64,000 nt of DNA, taken from positions 47,399 through 111,398 of the forward strand of contig NZ_VNHS01000016.1 of NCBI RefSeq assembly GCF_008124765.1, written 5' to 3'. Below the pieces are notes generated by a model that saw only the letters and a program-made list of their open reading frames with translations, had not been told where the DNA came from and did no database searches. Origin of the DNA: Paenibacillus methanolicus. Lineage in GTDB: Bacteria > Bacillota > Bacilli > Paenibacillales > Paenibacillaceae. Below are positions 26,699 through 34,954 of this stretch, piece by piece. The position numbers and the translations under genes are program-made. Positions within the stretch are counted from its first letter, which is position 1; every line of letters starts with the position of its first letter.

Positions 26699-27072
26699 AA
26701 TGCCTCCACTTAGCGGATGATAGATTTACATATAGATTTAGTATACACGAAATCATGCAGCGCCATCCGCTTCACCGAAAATATTTACCATGGCGCAAAA
26801 GCCGGCTTTCGCCTCCCCGCTCACTCCTCCTTCACACCAACTCTCGCCCTTATAAACAAAATTTCCGAATTCCGCGATTCCCATGCACACCACCGCCGGG
26901 CAACGGCAAAAAAAAACGAAAAGCGCCCCTGCGGCATTCGCTGCCTCCGGAACGCTCTTTCTTTGGTTCATTCGCTCATCGCACCGTATCGCGCAGATGC
27001 ACGCTGTGGTCCCTAATTGCCTTGACCTTGCCGTCCGGCGCCGCCGGCGTTCTCCTACTGGCCGGAGACTGA
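26699..27072. other. Intergenic gap between rnr and orphan binding protein
   Basis: 374 bp with no convincing gene. The rnr start has a TATACT -10-like element at 26745-26740 on the minus strand without a clear -35. A probable terminator occupies 26916-26963. The open frames over this stretch are shadows. Confidence 0.5.
26916..26963 (-). terminator. Probable terminator of orphan binding-protein gene
   Basis: On the minus strand AGCG(UUCC) pairs with (GGGG)CGCU and GGCA pairs with UGCC inside, followed after UUUUCG by a run of nine U residues. The stem is imperfect. Confidence 0.5.
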
Positions 27073-28254
27073 TTATTCGATCGTCATCTCCACCTGTCGG
27101 CGCGCCTTCGGGGGCATTCCGGCGCTGGCGAACGCGCTCTGCGTCGCGGCGTTCGATTTCGTCCGGCGCAGCTGTTCGACCGCCGTTAGGAATTGCGGAT
27201 ACTTCTCCATATTTTCCTTCACGATTCGCTTGTCGTATGCCTTCGTCGTAATCGGGAAGTAGCCGGTATGGATATACCACTCCGCCTGTGTTTTCGGTTC
27301 GGCGAGATACTTGACGAACGCCCAGGCTGCCTTCTGCTCGGCTTCCGGCTTGTTGTTCATTACCCACAGGCTCGCCCCGTCGAGGAGTACGCCGCTCTCA
27401 TCCGCGTCCGTCGGCCTCGGCATGAACGCCGCGCCGACTTCGAACTTATCGCTTACGCCATCGACGATGACGCTCAGCGAAGCAGAGGAGTCCAGCATCA
27501 TCGCCGCTTGGCCGTTGATGAACGCCGACCTCGCATCTTCCGCCTTACGGTCGAGGCCCCGCGCCAGTTCGTCATCGACGGCAACACCGCTGCCGGTCAG
27601 CTTATCTGCCGCTTCCGCTACCTCGTCGAGGGTCGTCGGGGGCGACTTCGGATCCAATCCCGCTTTCATGAACAGCGCCTTATTGTAGTAGAGCATCGAG
27701 CCGGATGTATAGAAAGGCATTGCATATAGCTTTCCCTCGAAGGTGTAGAGATTGCGAATGGTCGGTTCGAGCGCGGACAGGTCATATCCTTCAGCGTCCA
27801 TAAACAGCTGCACCGGCTTAACCGCTCCGGAGTCGATCATGAACCGCGAGCCGGTGTCGCACATATGGATCAGCGAAGGGGCGGATTTACCGTCCGTCGA
27901 CGCCATTATTTTGCTCAAGCTCTCGTCGCAGGTGCCTTGGTAGACCGCTTCCACCCGAACCGCGGGATGCCACGCATTGAAATTCGCCGCCAGCTGCTTC
28001 GCGGCCTTGCCGAGCTCCCCGTCCATCGAATGCCACCACATGACCTTGACTGGTTGAATCAGCGCTTTCGCTTCGGCCGCATCCGCGCTTGTCGGAGTCA
28101 CTTCCGCCGTTTGCATGGCATCCATCGTCGCCTGATCGACGTCGACGCCGATTTCGCCGCCGCTCGCGTACTCATAGCTTCCGCAAGCCGTCACGGCCAG
28201 CGACAGCGCCATCAGGGCGCTCGCCCAACAGGTATTCCGATGGCGTACAGTCAT
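27073..28254 (-). CDS. Orphan UgpB-like binding lipoprotein, apparently shortened
   Basis: A 393-residue family 1 solute-binding protein. The lipobox ends at Cys24 (LAVTAC). VMWWHSMDGELGKAAKQL, LYAMPFYTSGSMLYYNKALF and AAMMLDSSASL resemble glycerol-3-phosphate/sugar-binding UgpB-type proteins. The ATG at 28254 follows GGGAGGGCGCAAACC. After EAADKLT (about residue 220) the protein passes straight to a GSGVAVDDELARG segment and the AFINGQAAM block. The family normally has some 50-60 further residues there that build the binding cleft. No permease or ATPase gene is adjacent. It lies between rnr and secG, which are neighbours or near neighbours in Bacillus. It may be a decayed or re-purposed binding protein. 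Confidence 0.75.
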   Translation of the reverse strand: MTVRHRNTCWASALMALSLAVTACGSYEYASGGEIGVDVDQATMDAMQTAEVTPTSADAAEAKALIQPVKVMWWHSMDGELGKAAKQLAANFNAWHPAVRVEAVYQGTCDESLSKIMASTDGKSAPSLIHMCDTGSRFMIDSGAVKPVQLFMDAEGYDLSALEPTIRNLYTFEGKLYAMPFYTSGSMLYYNKALFMKAGLDPKSPPTTLDEVAEAADKLTGSGVAVDDELARGLDRKAEDARSAFINGQAAMMLDSSASLSVIVDGVSDKFEVGAAFMPRPTDADESGVLLDGASLWVMNNKPEAEQKAAWAFVKYLAEPKTQAEWYIHTGYFPITTKAYDKRIVKENMEKYPQFLTAVEQLRRTKSNAATQSAFASAGMPPKARRQVEMTIE

Positions 28255-28414
28255 GGTTTGCGCCCTCCCTTGTTCGAATCTCGTCGCTTCCGTCAAAGCT
28301 CGTCACCTTCAGCCAGTGTAAAATTCGACTGTTCGAGACGTGTCATCTCCGTGCGAAGAAATTATGTGGAGGAGGCTCGCCTTCGTAATTCGTTCATATT
28401 GGCTTATGTATCCA

Positions 28415-28441
28415 ACAAAAAAAAGACCTCCGTCGAGGTCT
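28415..28441 (-). terminator. Second terminator downstream of secG
   Basis: Stem gacctc/gaggtc, four-base loop, and eight U residues on the minus strand. Together with 28476-28500 it makes a tandem terminator between secG and the binding-protein gene. Confidence 0.75.
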
Positions 28442-28475
28442 CATCTTGAACGTTCCGGTCGCGGTCTTCAAGACA

Positions 28476-28500
28476 ATAAAAAAAAGCGGAAGCTTCCGCT
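28476..28500 (-). terminator. First terminator of secG
   Basis: The palindrome agcggaagcttccgct is followed by eight U residues on the minus strand, 16 bp after the secG stop. Confidence 0.75.
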
Positions 28501-28515
28501 CCGCCTGGGTACGAC

Positions 28516-28749
28516 TTATTTCACGAGATACGCTACGATCAGCGAGCAGATGAAAAATCCTGCCGCCACGCCGATTGTCAACCGCTGAAGGAACAGATCC
28601 AAGCCGCGTGCTTTATTCTTGCCGAACAGATGCTCTGCACCGCCGGAGATGGCACCAGAAAGACCCGCGCTCTTGCCTTTCTGCAGAAGTACGACCGCAA
28701 TCAAGGCCAGCGAGAAAATAATCAGCAACACTTTGAAGAAAATATCCAC
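28516..28749 (-). CDS. secG: Preprotein translocase subunit SecG
   Basis: A 77-residue protein with two membrane helices (about 3-22 and 52-74) and the conserved Gly-rich cytoplasmic loop LLQKGKSAGLSGAISGGAEH between them. It associates with SecYE and assists SecA-driven export. The position near rnr-smpB-ssrA is the conserved Bacillus context. Confidence 0.95.
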   Translation of the reverse strand: MDIFFKVLLIIFSLALIAVVLLQKGKSAGLSGAISGGAEHLFGKNKARGLDLFLQRLTIGVAAGFFICSLIVAYLVK

Positions 28750-28887
28750 AGTTCCACCTCCAACGCCAAAGCATCAGCATTTTGCCGTAGCCCTCATCAC
28801 ATGGACAAGAGCCTATGGACAGCAGATTTATTGTATCATAGCGCGCAGCCGACTTCAACTCGCCAGCAGGAAACTTTCGCTAATTAT

Positions 28888-29637
28888 TTACAGCATCCCA
28901 TTGGCCCGGAAAAATTCGAGCGCAGCCTTGGCGCTGTCGAGCGACGACGCATTCTCGAACTCCTCCTGCTCGACGAACAAATACTCGATTCCCGCCTGCT
29001 CCGCAATAGGCAGAACGCTCTTCAAGTCCACGATTCCTTGCCCGATGACGACGTCCTTGCGCCCCTTGTCGAAATCCTTGAAATGCGCGAGCGGCACGCG
29101 GCCGGCATACTTCTTCACGTAATCGCTCACCTTGTAACCCGCCAAGTGCATCCAGCCCAGGTCGAATTCGGCTACGAGAAATTCAGCCGGCACCGTCGAG
29201 AGCAGATGGTCGAGGATCGGCTGATCGTCCACGAGCTTGAACTCGAAATCATGATTATGGTAGCCCAACCTAAGACCCGCCTGCGCCGCTAGTTTGCCCG
29301 CTTGCTCCAGCATGCCGGCCAAATGCTTCACGTCTTCCGCGGTCGGGGTCTCGGGCAGCGGCGCCCAGGGCACGATCAAGTACGCAACGCCCACCATCTT
29401 AGCCGTCTTGATCTGCTTCGCCAGATCGGCCGCCATATTGGCAGGCTCGCCGAAATTCAGGCCTACGTGCGCGGAAGGCGCCTGCAGCTGGAGCTCGTCC
29501 AGCAGCGCCTTGATCTCTGCGGCAGGCGTATTGTAGTACCCCGCAAACTCGACCGCCTGATACCCCATCTCCGCAACTTTACGGATCGTGCCCAGAAAAT
29601 CCTTCTCCGTCTGATCGCGTACGGTGTACAGCTGCAA
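28888..29637 (-). CDS. Sugar phosphate isomerase/epimerase (xylose isomerase-like TIM barrel)
   Basis: A TIM-barrel protein of the AP-endonuclease-2/IolE-like superfamily. Supporting motifs are LQLYTVRDQTEKDFLGTI, VEFAGYY, LGYHNHDFEF with metal-binding His, and FDLGWMHLAG. The first usable conventional start is TTG 29637 (249 residues). The frame continues upstream without a stop as I-A-K-P-A-I-G-L, with an ATC codon at 29658-29656 exactly where an ATG is expected behind GGGGGAGGGAGGAC. Either translation starts at ATC, or an ATG has mutated, or the TTG is used. It has its own unit between eno and secG. The substrate is unknown. Confidence 0.75.
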   Translation of the reverse strand: MQLYTVRDQTEKDFLGTIRKVAEMGYQAVEFAGYYNTPAAEIKALLDELQLQAPSAHVGLNFGEPANMAADLAKQIKTAKMVGVAYLIVPWAPLPETPTAEDVKHLAGMLEQAGKLAAQAGLRLGYHNHDFEFKLVDDQPILDHLLSTVPAEFLVAEFDLGWMHLAGYKVSDYVKKYAGRVPLAHFKDFDKGRKDVVIGQGIVDLKSVLPIAEQAGIEYLFVEQEEFENASSLDSAKAALEFFRANGML

Positions 29638-29789
29638 GCCTATCGCCGGTTTCGCGATGTCCTCCCTCCCCCTTTCATGCCCTTATCCTCATTTCTCGGC
29701 GCCGCGCTGCTCCGCTCATTTTGCCCTTCCGGCTCCTCGCTCAACCATGCGGTAGTCGTAACCCGCCTACAGGCCGCGATGCGCACAAA

Positions 29790-29828
29790 AAAACGCGGCG
29801 GCTATCCGTTAAGGATAACCGCCGCGCG
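29790..29828 (-). terminator. Terminator of the glycolytic operon
   Basis: A 14-bp stem (cgcggcggctatcc/ggataaccgccgcg, one wobble) followed by seven U residues on the minus strand, right after eno. Confidence 0.85.
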
Positions 29829-29836
29829 GCACGCGA

Positions 29837-31129
29837 TTACTTGAAGTTTTTCAGGTTGTAGAACGCGCTTTTGCCTGCGTATTGCGCCGTGGAGCCGAGT
29901 TGGTCCTCGATGCGGAGCAATTGGTTGTATTTCGCTACGCGGTCCGTACGGGACGGAGCGCCGGTTTTGATTTGGCCCGCGTTCGTCGCAACTGCGATGT
30001 CGGCGATCGTGTTGTCTTCGGATTCGCCGGAACGGTGGGAGATAACCGCCGTGTAACCAGCGCGCTTCGCCATTTCGATCGCGTCGAACGTTTCCGTCAG
30101 GGATCCGATTTGGTTCACTTTAACGAGGATCGAGTTGCCGATGCCTTTCTCGATACCCGTGGAGAGACGCTCGGTGTTCGTTACGAACAGATCGTCGCCG
30201 ACGAGTTGAACTTTGCCGCCCAGTTTCTCGGTGAGCAATTTCCAACCTTCCCAATCGTCTTCGGAGCAACCGTCTTCGATCGTGATGATCGGGTATTTGT
30301 CTGCCCACGAAGCAAGCAGGTCCACGAACTCAGCAGGCGTGAAGGAACGGCCTTCGCCTTCGAGGTGGTATTTGCCGTCTTTGAAGAATTCCGTCGATGC
30401 AACGTCCATACCGAGGAATACGTCAACGCCCGGCTTGTAGCCTGCGCGCTCGATTGCGGAGATGATCGTTACGATTGCTTCTTCGTTGGAACCAAGGTTC
30501 GGCGCGAAGCCGCCTTCGTCGCCGACTGCCGTGTTCAGGCCTTTTTCTTTCAGAACCGATTTCAGGTTGTGGAAGATTTCAGCGCCGATACGGAGCGCTT
30601 CGCGGAAGCTCTCTGCGCCTACCGGCAGAACCATGAACTCTTGCACGTCGATGTTGTTGTCCGCGTGCTCGCCGCCGTTCACGATGTTCATCATCGGAAC
30701 CGGCAGAACTTTAGCGTTGAATCCGCCCAGGTACGTGTACAGCGGAACGCTCAGCGCGTCTGCAGCTGCTTGAGCAACAGCCATCGATACCGCGAGGATT
30801 GCATTGGCGCCCAGCTTGCCTTTGTTCGGCGTACCGTCGATCTCGATCATTTTGCGGTCGATCAGCACTTGGTCGAGCGCGTCCAGACCGATGATTTCAG
30901 GAGCGATGATGGAGTTGACGTTGTCAACGGCTTTCAGCACGCCTTTGCCGAGGTAACGGGATTTGTCGCCGTCGCGAAGCTCGACTGCTTCGTATGCGCC
31001 AGTGGATGCGCCGGATGGTACGATCGCGCGGCCTTTGCCACCGGATTCCAGATGAACTTCTACTTCTACCGTCGGGTTACCGCGGGAGTCAAGCACTTCG
31101 CGTGCATATACGTCAGTAATGATAGACAT
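29837..31129 (-). CDS. eno: Enolase
   Basis: A 430-residue glycolytic enzyme interconverting 2-phosphoglycerate and phosphoenolpyruvate. Family blocks include VPSGASTGAYEAVELRDGDK, VPMMNIVNGGEHADNN, the metal-ligand region GDDLFVTNTERL and SHRSGESEDNTIADI. The frame extends upstream to 31186, but ATG 31129 (MSIITDVYARE) is the family start, with AAGGAG upstream. It is last in cggR-gapA-pgk-tpiA-gpmI-eno. Confidence 0.97.
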   Translation of the reverse strand: MSIITDVYAREVLDSRGNPTVEVEVHLESGGKGRAIVPSGASTGAYEAVELRDGDKSRYLGKGVLKAVDNVNSIIAPEIIGLDALDQVLIDRKMIEIDGTPNKGKLGANAILAVSMAVAQAAADALSVPLYTYLGGFNAKVLPVPMMNIVNGGEHADNNIDVQEFMVLPVGAESFREALRIGAEIFHNLKSVLKEKGLNTAVGDEGGFAPNLGSNEEAIVTIISAIERAGYKPGVDVFLGMDVASTEFFKDGKYHLEGEGRSFTPAEFVDLLASWADKYPIITIEDGCSEDDWEGWKLLTEKLGGKVQLVGDDLFVTNTERLSTGIEKGIGNSILVKVNQIGSLTETFDAIEMAKRAGYTAVISHRSGESEDNTIADIAVATNAGQIKTGAPSRTDRVAKYNQLLRIEDQLGSTAQYAGKSAFYNLKNFK

Positions 31130-31224
31130 GGTACGGAAACACTCCTTCAAAGGTTTATTGTCAAATTCCAATCTATAGTAAACCAAATCCCGTCGCCGGA
31201 CAAGCGCCCGGCGTCGATCTTCAT

Positions 31225-32763
31225 TTACTCTTTAATGAGCGCGTGACCCGTCATCTCTTCCGGCTTGGCAAGACCAAGCAGGCTGAGAATCGTCGGCGCG
31301 ATGTCCGCCAGAATGCCGTTCTCGCGCAGCGTTGCGCCCTGCTTCGTCACGATGAACGGAACCGGGTTCGTCGTATGCGCCGTGAACGGACGTCCGTTCT
31401 CGTCGATAACCATGTCCGCGTTGCCGTGGTCCGCCGTGATCAGCGCCACGCCGCCTTTGGCCAGCACCGCTTCCACGACCTTGCCCAGGCACTCGTCCGT
31501 CGCTTCGACCGCCTTGATCGTCGGCTCCAGCATGCCGGAGTGACCGACCATGTCGGGGTTCGCGAAGTTCAGGATGATCGCGTCGTGCTTATCCGCTTCG
31601 ATCTCGGCCACGGCCGCAGCCGCGACTTCGTAAGCGCTCATCTCCGGCTGCAGGTCGTACGTCGCGACTTTCGGCGAGTTGATCAGAATGCGGGTCTCGC
31701 CCGGAAGTTCGACGTCGCGGCCGCCGCTGAAGAAGAACGTCACGTGCGGGTATTTCTCCGTCTCGGCAATGCGCAGCTGCTTCTTGCCGTTCTGGACCAA
31801 TACTTCGCCTAATGTGTTATCGAGGTTCTTCGGCTTGTAAGCGACGAAGCCGCCTACGCTCTCCGCGAACAGCGTCAGCGCGACGAAGTACAGCTCGCTC
31901 GGCACGTTAGCGCCGCGGTCGAAGCCGCGGAAATCGCTGTTCGTGAACACTTGGGACAGCTGGATCGCGCGGTCCGGACGGAAGTTGAAGAACACGACGG
32001 CGTCGCCGGTTTCCACAAGCGCGACCGGTTTGTTGTCGGCGCTTACGATGACCGTCGGCATGACGAATTCGTCGAATACCGATTTCTCGTACGATTCGAC
32101 GACCGCTTTAATCGGATCCGTGTACTGCGGGCCTTCGCCGTATACCATGGCGCGGTACGATTTCTCGGTACGCTCCCAGCGCTTATCGCGGTCCATCGCG
32201 TAGTAGCGGCCTTGCACGGTCGCGATTTGGCCTACGCCGATCTCTTCGATTTTCGCTTGGAGCTGCTCCAAATAACCTTTGGCGCTATCCGGCGCCACGT
32301 CGCGGCCGTCGAGGAACGCATGGATGTACACCTCGTGCAGATCGCTCTTCTTTGCCAGTTCCAGCAGCGCGAACAGATGCGCGATGTGGCTGTGCACCCC
32401 GCCGTCCGACAGCAGGCCGTACAGATGAAGCTTCTTGCCGTTGTTCTTCGCATGATCGACCGCGCCCTGCAGCGTCTCGTTCTCGAAGAACTCGCCTTCG
32501 CGGATCGATTTGCTGATGCGAGTCAGATCCTGATATACGGTACGTCCGGCGCCGATGTTCAAGTGGCCCACTTCGGAGTTGCCCATTTGACCTTCCGGCA
32601 AACCGACCGCTTCGCCGCTAGCCGTCAGCGTCGTGTGCGGGTACGTGTTCCAGTAGCGGTCGTAGTTCGGCTTATTCGCCTGCGCGACCGCGTTGCCTGT
32701 TACGTCATTCCGAAGGCCGAAGCCGTCGAGAATGATGAGCGCAACCGGTTTAGGTGCCGTCAT
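31225..32763 (-). CDS. gpmI: 2,3-bisphosphoglycerate-independent phosphoglycerate mutase
   Basis: A 512-residue dimanganese phosphoglycerate mutase of the alkaline phosphatase superfamily. ALIILDGFGLRND opens the phosphatase domain, GNSEVGHLNIGAGR carries the nucleophilic Ser near residue 60, and ITADHGNADMV and FTAHTTNPVP provide metal ligands. ATG 32763 lies one base after the tpiA stop codon, with the ribosome binding site inside the end of tpiA, so the two are translationally linked. Confidence 0.96.
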   Translation of the reverse strand: MTAPKPVALIILDGFGLRNDVTGNAVAQANKPNYDRYWNTYPHTTLTASGEAVGLPEGQMGNSEVGHLNIGAGRTVYQDLTRISKSIREGEFFENETLQGAVDHAKNNGKKLHLYGLLSDGGVHSHIAHLFALLELAKKSDLHEVYIHAFLDGRDVAPDSAKGYLEQLQAKIEEIGVGQIATVQGRYYAMDRDKRWERTEKSYRAMVYGEGPQYTDPIKAVVESYEKSVFDEFVMPTVIVSADNKPVALVETGDAVVFFNFRPDRAIQLSQVFTNSDFRGFDRGANVPSELYFVALTLFAESVGGFVAYKPKNLDNTLGEVLVQNGKKQLRIAETEKYPHVTFFFSGGRDVELPGETRILINSPKVATYDLQPEMSAYEVAAAAVAEIEADKHDAIILNFANPDMVGHSGMLEPTIKAVEATDECLGKVVEAVLAKGGVALITADHGNADMVIDENGRPFTAHTTNPVPFIVTKQGATLRENGILADIAPTILSLLGLAKPEEMTGHALIKE

Positions 32764-32764
32764 C

Positions 32765-33517
32765 TTACTTCGCCCCCTCGACCAGCTGGATGTAGGAGGC
32801 CGCTTCCAAGCTTGCACCGCCTACGAGTGCGCCGTCGATGTTCGGTTGAGCCATGTACTCGGCAATGTTGTTCGGCTTTACGCTGCCGCCGTATTGAATG
32901 CGTACCGCCGCCGCCGTTGCTGCATCGTACAGACCTTCAACGACGCCGCGGATGTAAGCAATAACGTCTTCCGCGTCTGCGGAAGTCGACGATTTACCCG
33001 TGCCGATCGCCCAGATAGGCTCGTATGCAATGACCACGTCAGCCGCTTGCGCCGCGGACAGACCTTGGAACGCCGCTTCGGTTTGCACTTTGCAAACGTC
33101 CTTCGTTTGGCCGGCTTCGCGCTCTTCAAGCTTCTCGCCTACGCAGACGATCGGAAGCAGCGCGTGCTTGAATGCCGCATGGACTTTCTTGTTCACGATC
33201 TCGTCGGACTCGCCGAAGTAAGCGCGACGCTCCGAGTGGCCGATGATGACGTATTTCACGCCGAGGTCCTTCAGCATGACGCCGCTAATTTCGCCCGTGA
33301 ACGCGCCGTTATCTTCGAAGTGAAGATTTTGAGCGCCGATCGCAATGCTCGTTCCTTTAGCCGCTTCCACAAGAGCCGGCAGCGTCGTGTAAGGCGCGCA
33401 GACGACGGCTTCTACGCCGTCAATTTCTGCTTTGCCTTTCACGTCCGCAAAGAACGAGACCGCCTCGGACACGGTTTTGAACATTTTCCAGTTACCCGCA
33501 ATAATCGGTTTACGCAT
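32765..33517 (-). CDS. tpiA: Triosephosphate isomerase
   Basis: A 250-residue TIM-barrel enzyme interconverting dihydroxyacetone phosphate and glyceraldehyde 3-phosphate. Active-site Lys is in AGNWKMFK, His in IIGHSERR, and Glu in VIAYEPIWAIGTGK. AAGGAG precedes the ATG. It is the fourth gene of the glycolytic operon. Confidence 0.97.
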   Translation of the reverse strand: MRKPIIAGNWKMFKTVSEAVSFFADVKGKAEIDGVEAVVCAPYTTLPALVEAAKGTSIAIGAQNLHFEDNGAFTGEISGVMLKDLGVKYVIIGHSERRAYFGESDEIVNKKVHAAFKHALLPIVCVGEKLEEREAGQTKDVCKVQTEAAFQGLSAAQAADVVIAYEPIWAIGTGKSSTSADAEDVIAYIRGVVEGLYDAATAAAVRIQYGGSVKPNNIAEYMAQPNIDGALVGGASLEAASYIQLVEGAK

Positions 33518-33577
33518 GTTCGAATTCGCTCCTTAACCTATCTCATACTCGCTTGTTTCAAACCTGTTCGGGAAATC

Positions 33578-34759
33578 TTATTTATCGTTAAGCGCTACAA
33601 CGCCCGGGAGCGCTTTGCCTTCCATGAACTCCAGCGATGCGCCGCCGCCCGTGGAGATGAAGTCCATTTTGTCGGCCAGCTGGAATTTCTCCGCCGCTGC
33701 CGCCGAATCGCCGCCGCCGATGACCGTGTAGCCGGACGTTTCCGCACATGCGCGAGCTACCGCTTGCGTACCGTGTGAGAATGGCTCGATCTCGAATACG
33801 CCCATCGGTCCGTTCCAAACGACCAGTTTGGAGTTCTTGATGACGTCTGCATAGATTTCGCGCGTCTTCGGCCCAATGTCGATGCCTTCCCATCCCGCCG
33901 GAATGCCATTGATGTCGACGATTTGCGTGTTGGCGTTCTTGCTGAAGTCGTCGGCTACGACGATATCAACCGGGATAAGGAAGTTCTTGCCGAGCGACTT
34001 CGCTTTCTCGATGAACTCGAGCGCCAGATCCAGCTTGCTGTTGTCGACGAGCGATTTGCCGATCTCGTGGCCTTGCGCCTTGAAGAACGTGTAGGACAGG
34101 CCGCCGCCGATGATGATGTTGTCCGCGATCTCGATCATTTTGTTGATGACGTCGATCTTGTCTTTCACCTTGGAACCGCCTACGATCGCCGTGAACGGGC
34201 GCTCCGGGTTGTTCAGCGCTTTGCCGAGCACGTCCAGCTCGCGCTCCATAAGCAGACCGGATACCGCCGGCAGCTGGTGCGCGATGCCTTCCGTCGAAGC
34301 GTGGGCGCGGTGAGCTGCGCCGAATGCGTCGTTGACGAACAGGTCGGCAAGCTCCGCGAATTGCTTCGCCAGCTCCGGATCGTTCTTCTCTTCGCCCGGG
34401 TAGAAGCGCACGTTCTCAAGCAGAAGCACGTCGCCTGCGTTCAGCGCCGCAACTTGCGCTTTGACTTCTTCGCCGACCGCTTCGTTCGCTTTCACAACAG
34501 GCTTGCCAAGCAGCTCGGACAGTCGGACCGCTTGCGCCGTAAGACGAAGCTCTTCCACGACTTGGCCTTGCGGACGGCCCATGTGGCTGGCCAGGATGAC
34601 CTTCGCGCCGTTCTCGATCAAGAAATTGATTGTCGGCAGCGTTTCGCGAATCCGCTTATCGTCCGTAATTACGCCGTTCTCGACTGGCACGTTGAAGTCT
34701 ACACGCACAAAAACGCGTTTTCCGCCGAGCTCGACGTCGCGCACACTCTTCTTGTTCAT
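33578..34759 (-). CDS. pgk: Phosphoglycerate kinase
   Basis: A 393-residue monomeric kinase that makes ATP from 1,3-bisphosphoglycerate. It shows the N-terminal substrate loop RVDFNVP, HMGRPQG, the hinge, and the C-terminal nucleotide region ending VIGGGDSAAAAEKF and STGGGASLEFMEGK. GGGAGGG precedes ATG 34759. Confidence 0.97.
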   Translation of the reverse strand: MNKKSVRDVELGGKRVFVRVDFNVPVENGVITDDKRIRETLPTINFLIENGAKVILASHMGRPQGQVVEELRLTAQAVRLSELLGKPVVKANEAVGEEVKAQVAALNAGDVLLLENVRFYPGEEKNDPELAKQFAELADLFVNDAFGAAHRAHASTEGIAHQLPAVSGLLMERELDVLGKALNNPERPFTAIVGGSKVKDKIDVINKMIEIADNIIIGGGLSYTFFKAQGHEIGKSLVDNSKLDLALEFIEKAKSLGKNFLIPVDIVVADDFSKNANTQIVDINGIPAGWEGIDIGPKTREIYADVIKNSKLVVWNGPMGVFEIEPFSHGTQAVARACAETSGYTVIGGGDSAAAAEKFQLADKMDFISTGGGASLEFMEGKALPGVVALNDK

Positions 34760-34904
34760 TGTGTTTCCCTCCCGGTATGTTGACCCCTATCCCATGAGGC
34801 TTCAGAGTCCGCTATCTATATCCACGCTCCACTGCTATCCAATGGCTGTCCCTCTAGGCGGGGACATGCTCGTTATTGTCTGGGTTAAGTACGATAAACT
34901 GTAG

Positions 34905-34933
34905 CGAAGGAGCTGCGGTTAGCAGCTCCTTCG
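34905..34933 (-). terminator. Strong hairpin between gapA and pgk
   Basis: A perfect 12-bp stem (cgaaggagctgc/gcagctccttcg) with a 5-base loop and no U-tract. It is better read as an RNA-processing or 3'-stabilising hairpin that lets gapA mRNA accumulate than as a full terminator, since pgk has no clear promoter of its own. Confidence 0.45.
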
Positions 34934-34954
34934 TCTCTATTCAAAAGTCGGCTA

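Noticed and set aside
23717..26713. 998-codon plus-strand open frame opposite rnr
   Set aside because: It is exactly antisense to a well-supported gene, rich in Ala/Arg from GC-biased third positions, has no family motifs and no fitting ribosome site.
26753..27367. 204-codon minus-strand frame overlapping the orphan binding-protein gene
   Set aside because: It overlaps the binding-protein C-terminus in another frame and crosses its terminator; composition is not protein-like.
29882..31246. 454-codon plus-strand open frame opposite eno
   Set aside because: Shadow of a highly biased gene on the other strand; no recognisable domain.
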